Assembly (NCBI RefSeq): GCF_020217485.1
Contig: NZ_JAEKMI010000005.1
Coordinates: 124,001-188,000, forward strand
Direction: 5' to 3'
Length of the DNA: 64,000 nt
Source: Mycobacterium sp. WUMAC-067
Lineage (GTDB): Bacteria > Actinomycetota > Actinomycetes > Mycobacteriales > Mycobacteriaceae
Both the position numbers and the translations under genes were made by a program. This document shows positions 25,347-34,599 of this stretch, piece after piece. Under the pieces are notes generated by a model that had not been told where the DNA came from, made no database searches, and saw nothing but the letters and a program-made list of their open reading frames with translations. Every line of letters starts with the position of its first letter. The first letter of the stretch is position 1.

Positions 25347-26531
25347 ATGGCAAGCCGAACTCTCATCGACGCCCACTTCACCACGGGTGTCCTGCACGGG
25401 CACTACGACAGTCGCTTCGAGGACCTCGTCGCCGGGCTGGCCGACGAGGTCAGCACCGGCGGCGAGCTCGGCGCGGCCATAGCCATCGACATCGACGGCG
25501 AACTGGTCGTCGACATCTGGGGCGGACACGCCGACAGGGCGAAAACCCGCGAATGGTCGCAAGACACCATCGTCAATGTCTTTTCGAGCACCAAGAACGT
25601 GACCGCGCTGGCCGCGCTGACACTCATCGACCGCGGGCTGCTCGACCCCTTCGCCCCGGTCGCGAAGTACTGGCCCGAGTTCGCCGCCAACGGCAAGGAG
25701 CAGGTCGAAGTGCGGCACGTCCTCAGCCACACCTCCGGAGTGTCCGGCTGGGAGATGCCGTTTCGCCTCGAGGACGTCTACGACTGGCAGAAATCCACGT
25801 CGCGACTGGCCGCCCAAGCCCCGTGGTGGCAACCCGGCACCGCGTCCGGCTATCACGCCGTGACCAGTGGCCACCTGATTGGCGAGATCGTGCGGCGGAT
25901 CACCGGAAAGACACTGAAAAACTTCGTGCGTGACGAGATCGCCGAACCGTTGGGTTCCGACTTTCAGATTGGAGCGGTGCCCGAAGACGACGCCCGCATC
26001 GCGGAGCTGGTCCCGCCACCACCGCTGGATGTTCCACTCGACGCGGTGCCCCATGACCATCCGATGTACAAGACATTCGCCGCCGTGCCGCCCACTCCGG
26101 AATCCGCGCTGGCGGCCGAGACCACGGCGTGGCGCCGCGCGGACATCGGCTCGGCCAATGGTCACGGCAACGCTCGGTCGTTGGTCCGCGCCCTTTCGCC
26201 AATCTCGTTGGGTGGCAGCGTCAATGGAACGCGGCTACTGAACCCGGACACCATCGACCTGATCTTTCAAGAACATGCCAACGGGACCGACCTGGTCCTG
26301 GCCATGCCGGCGCGGTGGGGCCTGGGGTTCGCGCTGCCCCACCCCGAAGCGGTGCCGGACATGCCCGACGGGAAGGTCTGCTATTGGGGCGGCTGGGGCG
26401 GGTCGATGGTGGTCATGAATCCCGACCGCCGTGCCACCTTCGCCTATGTGATGAACAAGATGGGACAGGTCACCTCGGCGGGAACCGAGCGCACCCGCAA
26501 GTACACGCGACTCATCTACCAGGCCTTGTAG
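25347..26531 (+). CDS. Serine esterase / beta-lactamase-like hydrolase (394 aa)
   Basis: Class C beta-lactamase-fold protein of the EstB/LipP type, usually an esterase. The SxxK motif is in NVFSSTKNV (nucleophile Ser with Lys), the Tyr motif is SGYHAVTSGH, and a late Gly-rich WGGWGGSMV corresponds to the KTG strand. There is no signal peptide, so it is probably cytoplasmic. ATG 25347 follows a strong AAGGAGG (25335-25341). The 394-aa length is usual for mycobacterial LipP-like enzymes. It lies immediately upstream of purD, which has its own promoter element. Confidence 0.88.
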   Translation: MASRTLIDAHFTTGVLHGHYDSRFEDLVAGLADEVSTGGELGAAIAIDIDGELVVDIWGGHADRAKTREWSQDTIVNVFSSTKNVTALAALTLIDRGLLDPFAPVAKYWPEFAANGKEQVEVRHVLSHTSGVSGWEMPFRLEDVYDWQKSTSRLAAQAPWWQPGTASGYHAVTSGHLIGEIVRRITGKTLKNFVRDEIAEPLGSDFQIGAVPEDDARIAELVPPPPLDVPLDAVPHDHPMYKTFAAVPPTPESALAAETTAWRRADIGSANGHGNARSLVRALSPISLGGSVNGTRLLNPDTIDLIFQEHANGTDLVLAMPARWGLGFALPHPEAVPDMPDGKVCYWGGWGGSMVVMNPDRRATFAYVMNKMGQVTSAGTERTRKYTRLIYQAL

Positions 26532-26551
26532 GAGTCGCTCCTGCGCCCGGC

Positions 26552-26557
26552 TAGTCT
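26552..26557 (+). promoter_or_regulatory. TAGTCT -10 element of purD
   Basis: TAGTCT ends eight bases before the GTG of purD, and no ribosome site is present. This fits a -10 element for a leaderless purD transcript. Confidence 0.5.
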
Positions 26558-26565
26558 GACCTGTC

Positions 26566-27834
26566 GTGCGCGTCCTGGTGATTGGTTCCGGTGCCCGTGA
26601 GCATGCGTTGCTGCTGGCGCTTCGCAAAGACCCGCAGGTCACCGGGCTGGCGATCGCCCCCGGCAACGCCGGCACCGCCCGGTTGGCCGAGCAGCACGAC
26701 GTCGATGTCACCGCGGCGGAGGATGTCGTCGCCCTGGCGCGCGAGGTCCGCGCCGACCTGGTGGTCATCGGTCCCGAGGTGCCGCTGGTCCTCGGGGTGG
26801 CCGACGCGTTGCGGTCCGCCGGCATCGTCTGCTTCGGCCCCGGCAAGGACGCCGCCCGCATCGAAGGCTCCAAGGCGTTCGCCAAAGAGGTCATGGCCGC
26901 GGCCGGTGTGCGCACCGCGACCACTGAAATCGTCGACAGCCCCGCACTTTTGGACGCAGCGCTGGATCGCTTCGGTCCGCCTGTCGGGGATGCCGCCTGG
27001 GTGGTGAAGGACGACCGCCTGGCCGCCGGCAAGGGTGTCGTGGTGACCGCGGATCGCGGTGCGGCGCGAGCGCACGCCGCGGGACTGCTCGAGGCCGGCC
27101 ACCCGGTGCTGCTGGAGTCGTACCTGGATGGCCCCGAGGTGTCACTGTTCTGCGTCGTCGACGGCGAGACCGTGGTGCCGCTGCTGCCGGCTCAGGACTT
27201 CAAGCGCGTCGGCGACGGCGACAACGGACCCAACACCGGCGGCATGGGCGCCTACGCGCCGGTCCCGTGGCTTCCCGACGAGGTCTATCGCGACATTGTC
27301 AGCAACATCGTCGAACCCGTTGCGGCCGAGATGGTTGCGCGTGACTGCCCGTTCAGCGGATTGCTGTACGCCGGGCTCGCGATCACCGCAAGCGGGCCGG
27401 CCGTGGTCGAATTCAACTGCCGCTTCGGCGATCCCGAGACGCAGGCGGTGCTGGCGCTGCTGGAATCACCGCTCGGGCAGCTCCTGTACGCGGCGGGCAG
27501 CGGCACGTTGGCGGAATTCGGCGAGCTGCGCTGGCACGACGGTGCCGCGGTGACGGTGGTGCTGGCGGCGGAGAACTATCCCGGCCGTCCTCGGGTGGGC
27601 GACGTCATCGTCGGCTCGGAGGCCGACGGTGTGCTGCACGCCGGAACCTCGCGGCGCGACGACGGCGAAATCGTCTCCTCGGGTGGTCGCGTGCTGTCGG
27701 TGGTGGGAACCGGCGCCGACCTCGCGGCCGCGCGGACCAAAGCGTATGACGTGCTTCGTTCGATTCGCCTGCCTGGCAGCCATTTCCGCAGCGACATCGC
27801 CCAATCGGCTGCCGAAGGCCAGATCCGCGTCTAG
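26566..27834 (+). CDS. purD: Phosphoribosylamine-glycine ligase PurD (GARS)
   Basis: Second step of purine synthesis: ATP-dependent joining of glycine to phosphoribosylamine. The protein has the expected length (422 aa). It starts [15 protein letters not shown], has the ATP-grasp core with [15 protein letters not shown] and the signature [12 protein letters not shown], then [11 protein letters not shown], all diagnostic of GARS. GTG 26566 is the start. It is the first of eight purine genes in this window. It converges on ggtA with a gap of only 7 bp. Confidence 0.96.
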   Translation: MRVLVIGSGAREHALLLALRKDPQVTGLAIAPGNAGTARLAEQHDVDVTAAEDVVALAREVRADLVVIGPEVPLVLGVADALRSAGIVCFGPGKDAARIEGSKAFAKEVMAAAGVRTATTEIVDSPALLDAALDRFGPPVGDAAWVVKDDRLAAGKGVVVTADRGAARAHAAGLLEAGHPVLLESYLDGPEVSLFCVVDGETVVPLLPAQDFKRVGDGDNGPNTGGMGAYAPVPWLPDEVYRDIVSNIVEPVAAEMVARDCPFSGLLYAGLAITASGPAVVEFNCRFGDPETQAVLALLESPLGQLLYAAGSGTLAEFGELRWHDGAAVTVVLAAENYPGRPRVGDVIVGSEADGVLHAGTSRRDDGEIVSSGGRVLSVVGTGADLAAARTKAYDVLRSIRLPGSHFRSDIAQSAAEGQIRV

Positions 27835-27841
27835 AAAGCGA

Positions 27842-29425
27842 CTAGAACGCAGCCGCTTGCCCGTCGCGGCGCGGATCGCTGGCCGCAAGGTAGCCACCAT
27901 CGAGTCGCCAGATCGCCTGGCAGCTGCCGAATTGGTTGTAGTCGTCGACGGCAACCAGGTCGTGTCCGCGCTGGCGCAACTCGTCGAGCGTTGCAGCCGG
28001 GAAACCTGTTTCGCAGCTGACCTGCATCCCCTCGACCCACCGGAACCGCGGACCGTCACACGCCGCCTGCGGATTCTGTCCGTGGTCGGCGATGCGGACC
28101 ATCACCTGCACATGTCCCTGCGGCTGCATCATTCCGCCCATCACCCCGAAGCTCATGACCGGGGCCCCGTCCTTGGTCACGAAGGCCGGAATGATGGTGT
28201 GGAATGGGCGCTTGTTCGGGCCCACCACGTTCGGATGGCCTTGGCTCGCAGCGAAATTCGCCCCACGGTTTTGCAGCGAGATGCCGGTGCCAGGCACCAC
28301 CACGCCGGAACCGAATCCCATGTAATTCGACTGGATCATCGACACCATCACCCCTGCGGCGTCGGCCGCGGTCAGATAGACGGTCCCGCCCGTCGGGGCG
28401 CCCGCGGACGCGGGCTTCGCCCGTGCCCGGTCGATCAGTGCGGCACGCTGCGCCAGGTACTCCTTGTCCAGCAGGCGTTCCGGCTTCAGCGGCATGTGCT
28501 CGATGTCGGCGACGTACGCCTGAGCGTCGGCGAACGCCAGCTTCACCGCCTCGATCTGCATGTGCACGCTGTCGGCGGAATCGGGCGGCAACGACGCCAT
28601 GTCGAAGTGCTCCAGGATTCCCAGGGCGATCAGCGCGACGATCCCCTGACCGTTGGGCGGAATCTCGTGCACGGTGTAGCCGCGGTAGCCGCCGTCGACC
28701 GTGCCCACCCATTCCGAACGGTGAGCCGCGAGGTCACTGGCCCGCATGACACCGCCGTTGGCCGACGCGTGCGCCTCGAGTTTGGCGGCCAGTTCCCCGC
28801 GGTAAAACGCCTCGCCGTTGGTGGCGGCGATCGCCTCGAGCGTGGCCGCATGATCGGGCAGGCTGAATCGCTCGCCGGGTTTCGGCGCCCGCCCGCCGGG
28901 CAGAAACGCCTCGCCGAAACCCGGCTGCCTCTCGAACAGCGGTACCTGGGCCGCCCACTGCTCGGCCACCGTGGGCGAAACCAGAAAGCCGTTGCGGCCG
29001 TAGGAGATCGCGGATTCGAAGAGCCGCTCGAACGGCAGCTTACCGAACTTGGCATGCAGTTCGGTCCATGCCGACACCGCGCCCGGCACGGTCACCGAAT
29101 TCCAACCGAAGAGGGGAACGGGTTCTCCGCCAAAGTATTCCGGGGTCCACCCCGCCGGGGAGCGGCCCGATGCGTTCAGCCCGTGCAATTGCTTGCCGTC
29201 CCACACGATGGCAAAGGCGTCCGAGCCGATGCCGTTGGAAACCGGCTCCACGATCGTCAGCGTGATGGCCGTGGCGATCGCCGCGTCGACCGCGCTGCCA
29301 CCCTCGGCGAGCATCCGCAGGCCCGCTTGGGCGGCGAGCGGTTGCGATGTGCACACAACGTTTTCCGCCAGGATGGGCTTGCGGGGCCAGGCGTAGGGGA
29401 GGTTCCAGTCGAACGGTGCGCTCAT
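27842..29425 (-). CDS. ggtA: Gamma-glutamyltranspeptidase-family enzyme GgtA (527 aa)
   Basis: N-terminal-nucleophile hydrolase expected to cleave gamma-glutamyl bonds or cephalosporin-type amides. The precursor should self-cleave before Thr348 (PTGGTVYLTAADAAG). Later motifs are SNYMGFGSGVVVPGTGISLQNRGANF and MMQPQGHVQV. No signal peptide is visible, unlike periplasmic GGTs, so a cytoplasmic acylase-like role is possible. ATG 29425 has GGAG immediately before it, perhaps too close. It corresponds to Rv0773c. Confidence 0.9.
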   Translation of the reverse strand: MSAPFDWNLPYAWPRKPILAENVVCTSQPLAAQAGLRMLAEGGSAVDAAIATAITLTIVEPVSNGIGSDAFAIVWDGKQLHGLNASGRSPAGWTPEYFGGEPVPLFGWNSVTVPGAVSAWTELHAKFGKLPFERLFESAISYGRNGFLVSPTVAEQWAAQVPLFERQPGFGEAFLPGGRAPKPGERFSLPDHAATLEAIAATNGEAFYRGELAAKLEAHASANGGVMRASDLAAHRSEWVGTVDGGYRGYTVHEIPPNGQGIVALIALGILEHFDMASLPPDSADSVHMQIEAVKLAFADAQAYVADIEHMPLKPERLLDKEYLAQRAALIDRARAKPASAGAPTGGTVYLTAADAAGVMVSMIQSNYMGFGSGVVVPGTGISLQNRGANFAASQGHPNVVGPNKRPFHTIIPAFVTKDGAPVMSFGVMGGMMQPQGHVQVMVRIADHGQNPQAACDGPRFRWVEGMQVSCETGFPAATLDELRQRGHDLVAVDDYNQFGSCQAIWRLDGGYLAASDPRRDGQAAAF

Positions 29426-29427
29426 CT

Positions 29428-29492
29428 CCGCGAGCGTAACGCCACGGCGATTTTCACCTCCTCGAGAATCCGCCACCGCGTTACGCTCGCGG
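29428..29492. repeat. 15-bp inverted repeat filling the esterase-ggtA gap
   Basis: Left arm CCGCGAGCGTAACGC (29428-29442) and its exact reverse complement (29478-29492) flank a 35-base loop. On the minus strand the loop carries a strong ribosome-site sequence GAGGAGGTGA. It lies between the esterase stop and the ggtA start, so it may be a terminator, an mRNA structure controlling ggtA, or a dispersed mycobacterial repeat. Confidence 0.7.
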
Positions 29493-29499
29493 CCGAAGA

Positions 29500-30417
29500 T
29501 CACGCCGTCAGCAGCGGTGCCATCCAGGTCAGCTCGGCCGGCAACTGCGAGCTCCAGAATGCTCCGTCGTGCCCGCCCGGGGAGAAACCGCCCGCCGGCG
29601 GATGAGGCAGTTGCGCAATGAACTGCTTTGTCGCGCTGTAAAACGGGTCGCTGTCGCCGCAGTCGATCCGGATGGGGATCGACGCCAGCGCCGGCATCCC
29701 GAACACCGAGTTGGCGGCGAAGTCGTCCGGACCGTCGAAAGCTCCCGGTGCTGCCGCGCCCGACGACATCCACAGCGCGGGGCTCACCGCGCAGATCGCG
29801 GCGGTGCGTCCGGCCCCCAGCCGGCCGCCGAGCAGCAACGCGCCGTAGCCGCCCATCGACCAGCCCAAAAACGCCACTCGTGAGGTGTCCAGATTCTGGT
29901 TGCCCAGCATGGGGATGAGCTCGTCGAGCACCATCGCCCCGCTGTCCTCGCCGGAAGCTCGCTTGTGCCAATAGCTGCCGCCGCCGTCGACCGCGACCAC
30001 CGCGAACGGCGGCAGTCCGGCGTCGACGGCCTGTGCCAGACCGTGTTCGACCCCGCCGGCCATCACGGTGGACGCGTCGCTGCCCTTGCCGTGCAGCGCG
30101 ATCACGGGTCGCAGCGGCTTCGTCTGGCCCGGCGGACGCGCGATGGCCCAATTCGTGTTCACCCCGCCACGCGCGGCGGAGACGAAGGAACCGGTCACCA
30201 TGGTGGGCGCGGCCGCCGCCGGGGGAGCCGGATCGCGAGGTGCGCTCGGTGGCGGCGCCAAAGGCACCTGGGTGCCCGCCGCGGATGTCGGCGCGGCGTG
30301 AGATGTCCGAGGCTGTAACAGAATGTCGAGCCCGTAAGCGCCGGCGGCGCCGAGGGCCGCGCCGGCGCCGAGGCCGAGCACGGCGCGGCGGCTCAAGTCG
30401 GGCATGCGGGCCATCAT
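29500..30417 (-). CDS. Tat-exported alpha/beta esterase (305 aa)
   Basis: Extracytoplasmic esterase, corresponding to Rv0774c. The N-terminus MMARMPDLSRRAVLGLGAGAA has the twin-arginine pattern SRRAVLG followed by a hydrophobic stretch, then a Pro/Ala linker. The hydrolase domain has LHGKGSD as oxyanion region, nucleophile elbow GWSMGG, Asp in IDCGDSDPF and His in PGGHDGAFW. ATG 30417 or 30414 fits the signal peptide; the frame stays open to 30636 but the extra residues look non-coding. It diverges from a TetR gene 73 bp away. Confidence 0.88.
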   Translation of the reverse strand: MMARMPDLSRRAVLGLGAGAALGAAGAYGLDILLQPRTSHAAPTSAAGTQVPLAPPPSAPRDPAPPAAAAPTMVTGSFVSAARGGVNTNWAIARPPGQTKPLRPVIALHGKGSDASTVMAGGVEHGLAQAVDAGLPPFAVVAVDGGGSYWHKRASGEDSGAMVLDELIPMLGNQNLDTSRVAFLGWSMGGYGALLLGGRLGAGRTAAICAVSPALWMSSGAAAPGAFDGPDDFAANSVFGMPALASIPIRIDCGDSDPFYSATKQFIAQLPHPPAGGFSPGGHDGAFWSSQLPAELTWMAPLLTA

Positions 30418-30490
30418 GCCATGTTCGATCGGCGGGCCGTTTGGCCGAAATGGCAATGCAGTACCACTTTGACTGGCACGATGGCTACTC

Positions 30491-31108
30491 GTGACTGCAG
30501 CGGTTACTCCGAAAGGAGAACGTCGACGGTACGCGCTCATCAGCGCCGCCGCCGAGCTGCTCGCCGAGGGCGGGTTCGAAGCGGTGCGCCACCGGGCGGT
30601 CGCCAGTCGGGCCGGATTGCCGTTGGCGTCCACCACCTATTACTTCTCCTCCCTCGACGATCTGATCGCCCGCGCGGTCGAGCACATCGCGATGATCGAG
30701 GTGGCGCAGCTTCGGTCGCGGGTCACCGCGTTGTCCCGGCGGCGGCGCGGACCGGAGACCATCGCCGAGGTGCTGGCGGACCTGCTCGTCGGGGACGTGT
30801 CCGGCCCGGGACTCACCGAGCAGCTGATCTCGCGCTATGAGCGACACATCGCGTGCACCCGCCTGCCCGCGTTGCAAGAAACCATGCGACGCAGCTTGCG
30901 TCAGCGCGCGGAGGCCATCGCGGAGGCCATCGAGCGTTCCGGCCGCTCGGTGCACATCGAACTGGTGTGCACGCTGATCTGCGCGGTCGACGGGTCGGTG
31001 GTGTCGGCCTTGGTGGAGGGCCGGGATCCGCGCGCGGCGGCGCAGGGGGCGGTGGTCGATCTCATCGAGGTGCTCGCCCCCATCGATCAGCGCCCCGTGC
31101 AGATCTGA
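30491..31108 (+). CDS. TetR-family regulator (205 aa)
   Basis: DNA-binding repressor type. The HTH occupies about residues 10-55 (RRRYALISAAAELLAEGGFEAVRHRAVASRAGLPLASTTYYFSSLDDLI). The C-terminal half is a helical sensor domain. It is transcribed away from the Tat esterase gene, its probable target, and matches Rv0775. The GTG start at 30491 has no ribosome site. Its last 22 bases overlap the 3' end of the DUF429 gene. Confidence 0.9.
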   Translation: MTAAVTPKGERRRYALISAAAELLAEGGFEAVRHRAVASRAGLPLASTTYYFSSLDDLIARAVEHIAMIEVAQLRSRVTALSRRRRGPETIAEVLADLLVGDVSGPGLTEQLISRYERHIACTRLPALQETMRRSLRQRAEAIAEAIERSGRSVHIELVCTLICAVDGSVVSALVEGRDPRAAAQGAVVDLIEVLAPIDQRPVQI

Positions 31109-31836
31109 TCCGGCAGCGACGGCGTCACAATGCACCCGGTGTCGACGTCGCCGTAGATCGTCACAAGGCCCGGGCAGCGCTGCGCGTACAGCGCCACGTA
31201 GGCACAGACGACGGCATCGACCGGATCCTCGGCACGGCGCAGTTCGCTTTTGCGTTGCGCGCCCGCGACGGCCGCCCGCAGCGCGAGCCAGCCTTCGTGG
31301 CCGGCGACGCGCAGGGGTATCGGGGCCTGCGCGAGTCGTTCGAGCCCGTCCATCAGCAACAACAGCTCGGATTTGAGCCGGTCGACGCTACGGCCCGGCT
31401 TGGCCTTGTACTTCAGGGTCCGCTCCAACCGGAACAGCGCGACCGTCGCCGCATGCGGGTAGACCTCGATGGCCCGACGCGGCGCCGCCGAGCGCGGATC
31501 CGGATCGAGGCCCAGCGCCGCGGCCAGGCGCGCGCCGCGCGGGCCGTCGGCGAATTCGGGTTTCCCGGTGTTGCAGGGGTGGGTGCCGGCCTCGAACCTG
31601 CGGAAGTCGCGGTTGAGCGCGGTCTCGGCGGGACGCTGACCCGTGGGGTTGTTCACCACCAACGGCGCGTCGAAGGCGACCAGGCAATCCCCCCGCACGT
31701 AGGGCTGCAACGCGGCCAGGATCTCGTCGTCGTCGCGGACCGCGCCCACGCTCACCAGATCACCACCGGAGTCGACGACGGCGACACCGGTCGGGTTACG
31801 ACCCGCCCAGGCGAGGTCGACGCCGGCGAAGTACAT
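31087..31836 (-). CDS. DUF429 family protein, RNase H-like fold (249 aa)
   Basis: The N-terminus YFAGVDLAWAGRNPTGVAVVD is the DUF429 start, an RNase H-like acidic strand (Asp in GVDLAW). Further family features are VAFDAPLVVNNPTGQRPAE, RAIEVYPHAA and DPVDAVVCAYVA, which supply more conserved acids. Members are predicted nucleases without a settled role. ATG 31836 is chosen; the longer frame to 31878 runs into an inverted repeat and is unlikely to be coding. It corresponds to Rv0776c and diverges from purB. Confidence 0.8.
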   Translation of the reverse strand: MYFAGVDLAWAGRNPTGVAVVDSGGDLVSVGAVRDDDEILAALQPYVRGDCLVAFDAPLVVNNPTGQRPAETALNRDFRRFEAGTHPCNTGKPEFADGPRGARLAAALGLDPDPRSAAPRRAIEVYPHAATVALFRLERTLKYKAKPGRSVDRLKSELLLLMDGLERLAQAPIPLRVAGHEGWLALRAAVAGAQRKSELRRAEDPVDAVVCAYVALYAQRCPGLVTIYGDVDTGCIVTPSLPDQICTGR

Positions 31837-31848
31837 CGTCAAAGTGTG

Positions 31849-31911
31849 CCGCGAGACTGTAGCTAGCGACACCGTCACTCGGGAAACGCGTTGCCAGCTG
31901 CAGTCTCGCGG
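31849..31911. repeat. 16-bp inverted repeat upstream of purB
   Basis: CCGCGAGACTGTAGCT (31849-31864) and AGCTGCAGTCTCGCGG (31896-31911) are reverse complements with one mismatch, separated by 31 bases. The repeat ends four bases before the purB -10 element. It shares the CCGCGAG outer arm with the repeat at 29428. Confidence 0.75.
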
Positions 31912-31915
31912 TGGC

Positions 31916-31921
31916 TAAGCT
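31916..31921 (+). promoter_or_regulatory. TAAGCT -10 element of purB
   Basis: TAAGCT ends six bases before the purB GTG with no ribosome site, which fits leaderless transcription. Confidence 0.5.
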
Positions 31922-31927
31922 GACCGA

Positions 31928-33346
31928 GTGAGCATTCCGAACGTGCTGGCCGCCCGGTACGCCAGTGCCGAGATGGTCGCGATCTGGTCGCCCGAGGCCA
32001 AGATCGTCGCGGAGCGGCGGCTGTGGCTCGCGGTGCTGCGCGCACAGGCGGAGTTGGGCGTCGCGGTGCCGCCCGAAGCGATCGCCGACTACGAGCGGGT
32101 GCTCGAGGACGTCGACCTGGCGTCGATCGCGGACCGGGAACGCGTCCTGCGCCATGACGTCAAAGCCCGCATCGAGGAATTCAACGCGCTGGCCGGTCAC
32201 GAGCATGTGCACAAGGGCATGACCAGTCGCGATCTGACCGAGAACGTGGAGCAGCTGCAGATCCGGCGTTCGCTGGAGCTGGTCTTCGCGCACGGGGTGG
32301 CGGTCGCGGCGCGGCTCGCCGAGCGGGCCGTGGCCTATCGCGACCTGGTGATGGCCGGACGCAGCCACAATGTCGCCGCCCAGGCCACCACCCTCGGCAA
32401 GAGGTTCGCCTCGGCGGCGCAGGAGACGCTGATCGCGTTGACCAGGCTGCGCGAGCTGATCGACCGCTACCCGTTGCGCGGGATCAAGGGACCGATGGGC
32501 ACGTCGCAGGACATGCTCGACCTGCTGGACGGCGACACCGCCAAGCTCGCCGAGCTCGAGCGGCGCATCGCCCAATTCTTGGGCTTTGCAACGGTTTTGA
32601 CCAGTGTCGGGCAGGTGTATCCGAGATCGCTGGACCACGACGTGATTTCGGCGCTGGTGCAGCTGGGCGCGGGACCATCCTCGATGGCGCACACCATCCG
32701 GCTGATGGCCGGGCACGAGCTGGTCACCGAGGGATTCGCGCCGGGCCAGGTTGGTTCGTCGGCGATGCCGCACAAGATGAACACCCGCAGCTGCGAACGG
32801 GTCAACGGCCTGCAGGTGGTGCTGCGCGGCTACGCCTCGATGGCCGCCGAGCTGGCCGGCGCGCAGTGGAACGAGGGCGACGTGTTCTGCTCGGTGGTGC
32901 GGCGAGTGGCGTTGCCGGACAGCTTCTTTGCCATCGACGGGCAGATCGAGACCTTCTTGACGGTGCTCGACGAGTTCGGCGCCTATCCGGCGGTGATCGG
33001 TCGCGAGCTGGACCGCTACCTGCCGTTCCTGGCCACCACCAAGGTGTTGATCGCGGCGGTGCGCGCCGGCATGGGCCGCGAGGCCGCGCATCACGTGATC
33101 CGCGAACACGCGGTCGCGACGGCGCTGGCCATGCGGGAACGCGGGGCCGAGCCCGATCTGCTGGATCGGCTGGCGGCCGACGAGCGGCTGCCGCTGGACC
33201 GGGCGGCCCTGGACGCCGCGCTGGCGGACAAGCAGGCGTTCACGGGCGCCGCCGGTGACCAGGTCGACGAGGTGGCGGCGCTGGTGGACGCGCTGGTGAG
33301 CCGCTACCCGGACGCCGCCAAGTACGTCCCGGGTGCGATCCTGTGA
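31928..33346 (+). CDS. purB: Adenylosuccinate lyase PurB
   Basis: Acts twice in purine synthesis: SAICAR to AICAR and adenylosuccinate to AMP, each releasing fumarate. Family motifs are [13 protein letters not shown], the active-site His in [14 protein letters not shown], and the signature [16 protein letters not shown]. 472 aa is the normal length. The GTG start at 31928 lacks a ribosome site. Its stop overlaps the GTG of cyp126, so cyp126 depends on the purB transcript. Confidence 0.97.
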   Translation: MSIPNVLAARYASAEMVAIWSPEAKIVAERRLWLAVLRAQAELGVAVPPEAIADYERVLEDVDLASIADRERVLRHDVKARIEEFNALAGHEHVHKGMTSRDLTENVEQLQIRRSLELVFAHGVAVAARLAERAVAYRDLVMAGRSHNVAAQATTLGKRFASAAQETLIALTRLRELIDRYPLRGIKGPMGTSQDMLDLLDGDTAKLAELERRIAQFLGFATVLTSVGQVYPRSLDHDVISALVQLGAGPSSMAHTIRLMAGHELVTEGFAPGQVGSSAMPHKMNTRSCERVNGLQVVLRGYASMAAELAGAQWNEGDVFCSVVRRVALPDSFFAIDGQIETFLTVLDEFGAYPAVIGRELDRYLPFLATTKVLIAAVRAGMGREAAHHVIREHAVATALAMRERGAEPDLLDRLAADERLPLDRAALDAALADKQAFTGAAGDQVDEVAALVDALVSRYPDAAKYVPGAIL

Positions 33347-34599
33347 CCCTGGCCGGCGCACTTTCGGGGATCGATTTCACCGACCTCGACAACTTCGCCG
33401 ACGGATTCCCGCACGACCTGTTCGCCATCCATAGGCGCGAGGCGCCGGTGTATTGGCACCCGCCGACCGACAACACCCCGGACAACGAGGGCTTCTGGTC
33501 GGTTGCCACCTACGCGGAAACGCTTGAGGTTCTCAAGGATCCGGCGACGTACTCGTCGGTTACCGGCGGCGAACGGCCCTACGGCGGCACCCTGTTACAG
33601 GACCTGGCGATCGCCGGGCAGGTGCTCAACATGATGGACGACCCGCGGCATTCGCAGATCCGGCGACTGGTCAGCTCCGGGCTGACTCCGCGGATGATCC
33701 GTTTGGTCGAAGACGATCTGCGAAGCAGGGCGCGTCGTCTGCTGGACGCGGTGGTGCCGGGCGAGCCGTTCGACTTCCTGGTCGACATCGCCGCCGAGCT
33801 GCCGATGCAGATGATCTGCATACTGCTGGGAGTCCCTGAATCCGAACGGCATTGGTTGTTCGAGGCGATCGAGCCGCAGTTCGATTTCGGTGGTTCGCGC
33901 AAGGCTGCGCTTTCACAGCTATCGGTGGAAGAGGCGGGGTCGCGCATGTATGACTACGGTCAGCAATTGATCGCGTCCAAGCGTGAGAACCCGACCGATG
34001 ACATGTTGTCGGTCGTGGCGAACGCGATGCTCGACGATTCGGAGGGGCGCGACGCGTCGGCCCTATCCGACCTCGAGCTGTACCTGTTCTTCAGCCTGCT
34101 GTTCAGCGCCGGCGCGGAGACCACCCGCAATGCGGTCGCGGGCGGCCTGCTGGCGCTGGCCAACCATCCGTCGCAATTGCGTTCTCTGCGTCGGGATCTG
34201 GGCGCGCTGCCCACCGCGGTGGAGGAGATGGTGCGGTGGACCTCACCCTCGCCCTCGAAGCGGCGCACAGCCACCCGCGACGTCACCCTGGGCGGCCAGC
34301 ACATCGAGGCCGGCCAGAAAATACAGATCTGGGAGGGCTCGGCGAATCGCGACGCCAGTGTGTTCGACAACGCCGACGCATTCGACATCACCCGGAAACC
34401 CAACCCGCATCTGGGATTCGGCCAGGGCGTGCACTATTGCCTGGGCGCCAACCTGGCCCGGCTGGAGCTGCGGGTGCTGTTCGAGGAGTTGCTCTCCCGG
34501 TTCGGTGCGGTGAGGGTGGTCCGGCCGGTCGAATGGGCCCGCAGCAACCGGCACACCGGCATCCGGCACCTCGTCGTGGAGCTACGCGAAGAACAGTGA
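33343..34599 (+). CDS. cyp126: Cytochrome P450 CYP126
   Basis: Bacterial class I P450, 418 aa. The I helix is [14 protein letters not shown], the K helix [10 protein letters not shown], and the heme loop [19 protein letters not shown] with Cys366 as ligand. It is joined to purB by a GTGA overlap and to the downstream permease gene in the same way. CYP126 (Rv0778) also follows purB in M. tuberculosis; its physiological substrate is not established. The stable link with a purine gene is striking but not explained by sequence. Confidence 0.94.
   Translation: MTLAGALSGIDFTDLDNFADGFPHDLFAIHRREAPVYWHPPTDNTPDNEGFWSVATYAETLEVLKDPATYSSVTGGERPYGGTLLQDLAIAGQVLNMMDDPRHSQIRRLVSSGLTPRMIRLVEDDLRSRARRLLDAVVPGEPFDFLVDIAAELPMQMICILLGVPESERHWLFEAIEPQFDFGGSRKAALSQLSVEEAGSRMYDYGQQLIASKRENPTDDMLSVVANAMLDDSEGRDASALSDLELYLFFSLLFSAGAETTRNAVAGGLLALANHPSQLRSLRRDLGALPTAVEEMVRWTSPSPSKRRTATRDVTLGGQHIEAGQKIQIWEGSANRDASVFDNADAFDITRKPNPHLGFGQGVHYCLGANLARLELRVLFEELLSRFGAVRVVRPVEWARSNRHTGIRHLVVELREEQ

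Noticed and set aside
29426..30151. Upstream extension of ggtA by about 240 residues
   Set aside because: The extra residues are an antisense-like Arg/Ala-rich stretch overlapping the esterase gene; MSAPFDWNLPYAW is the family start.
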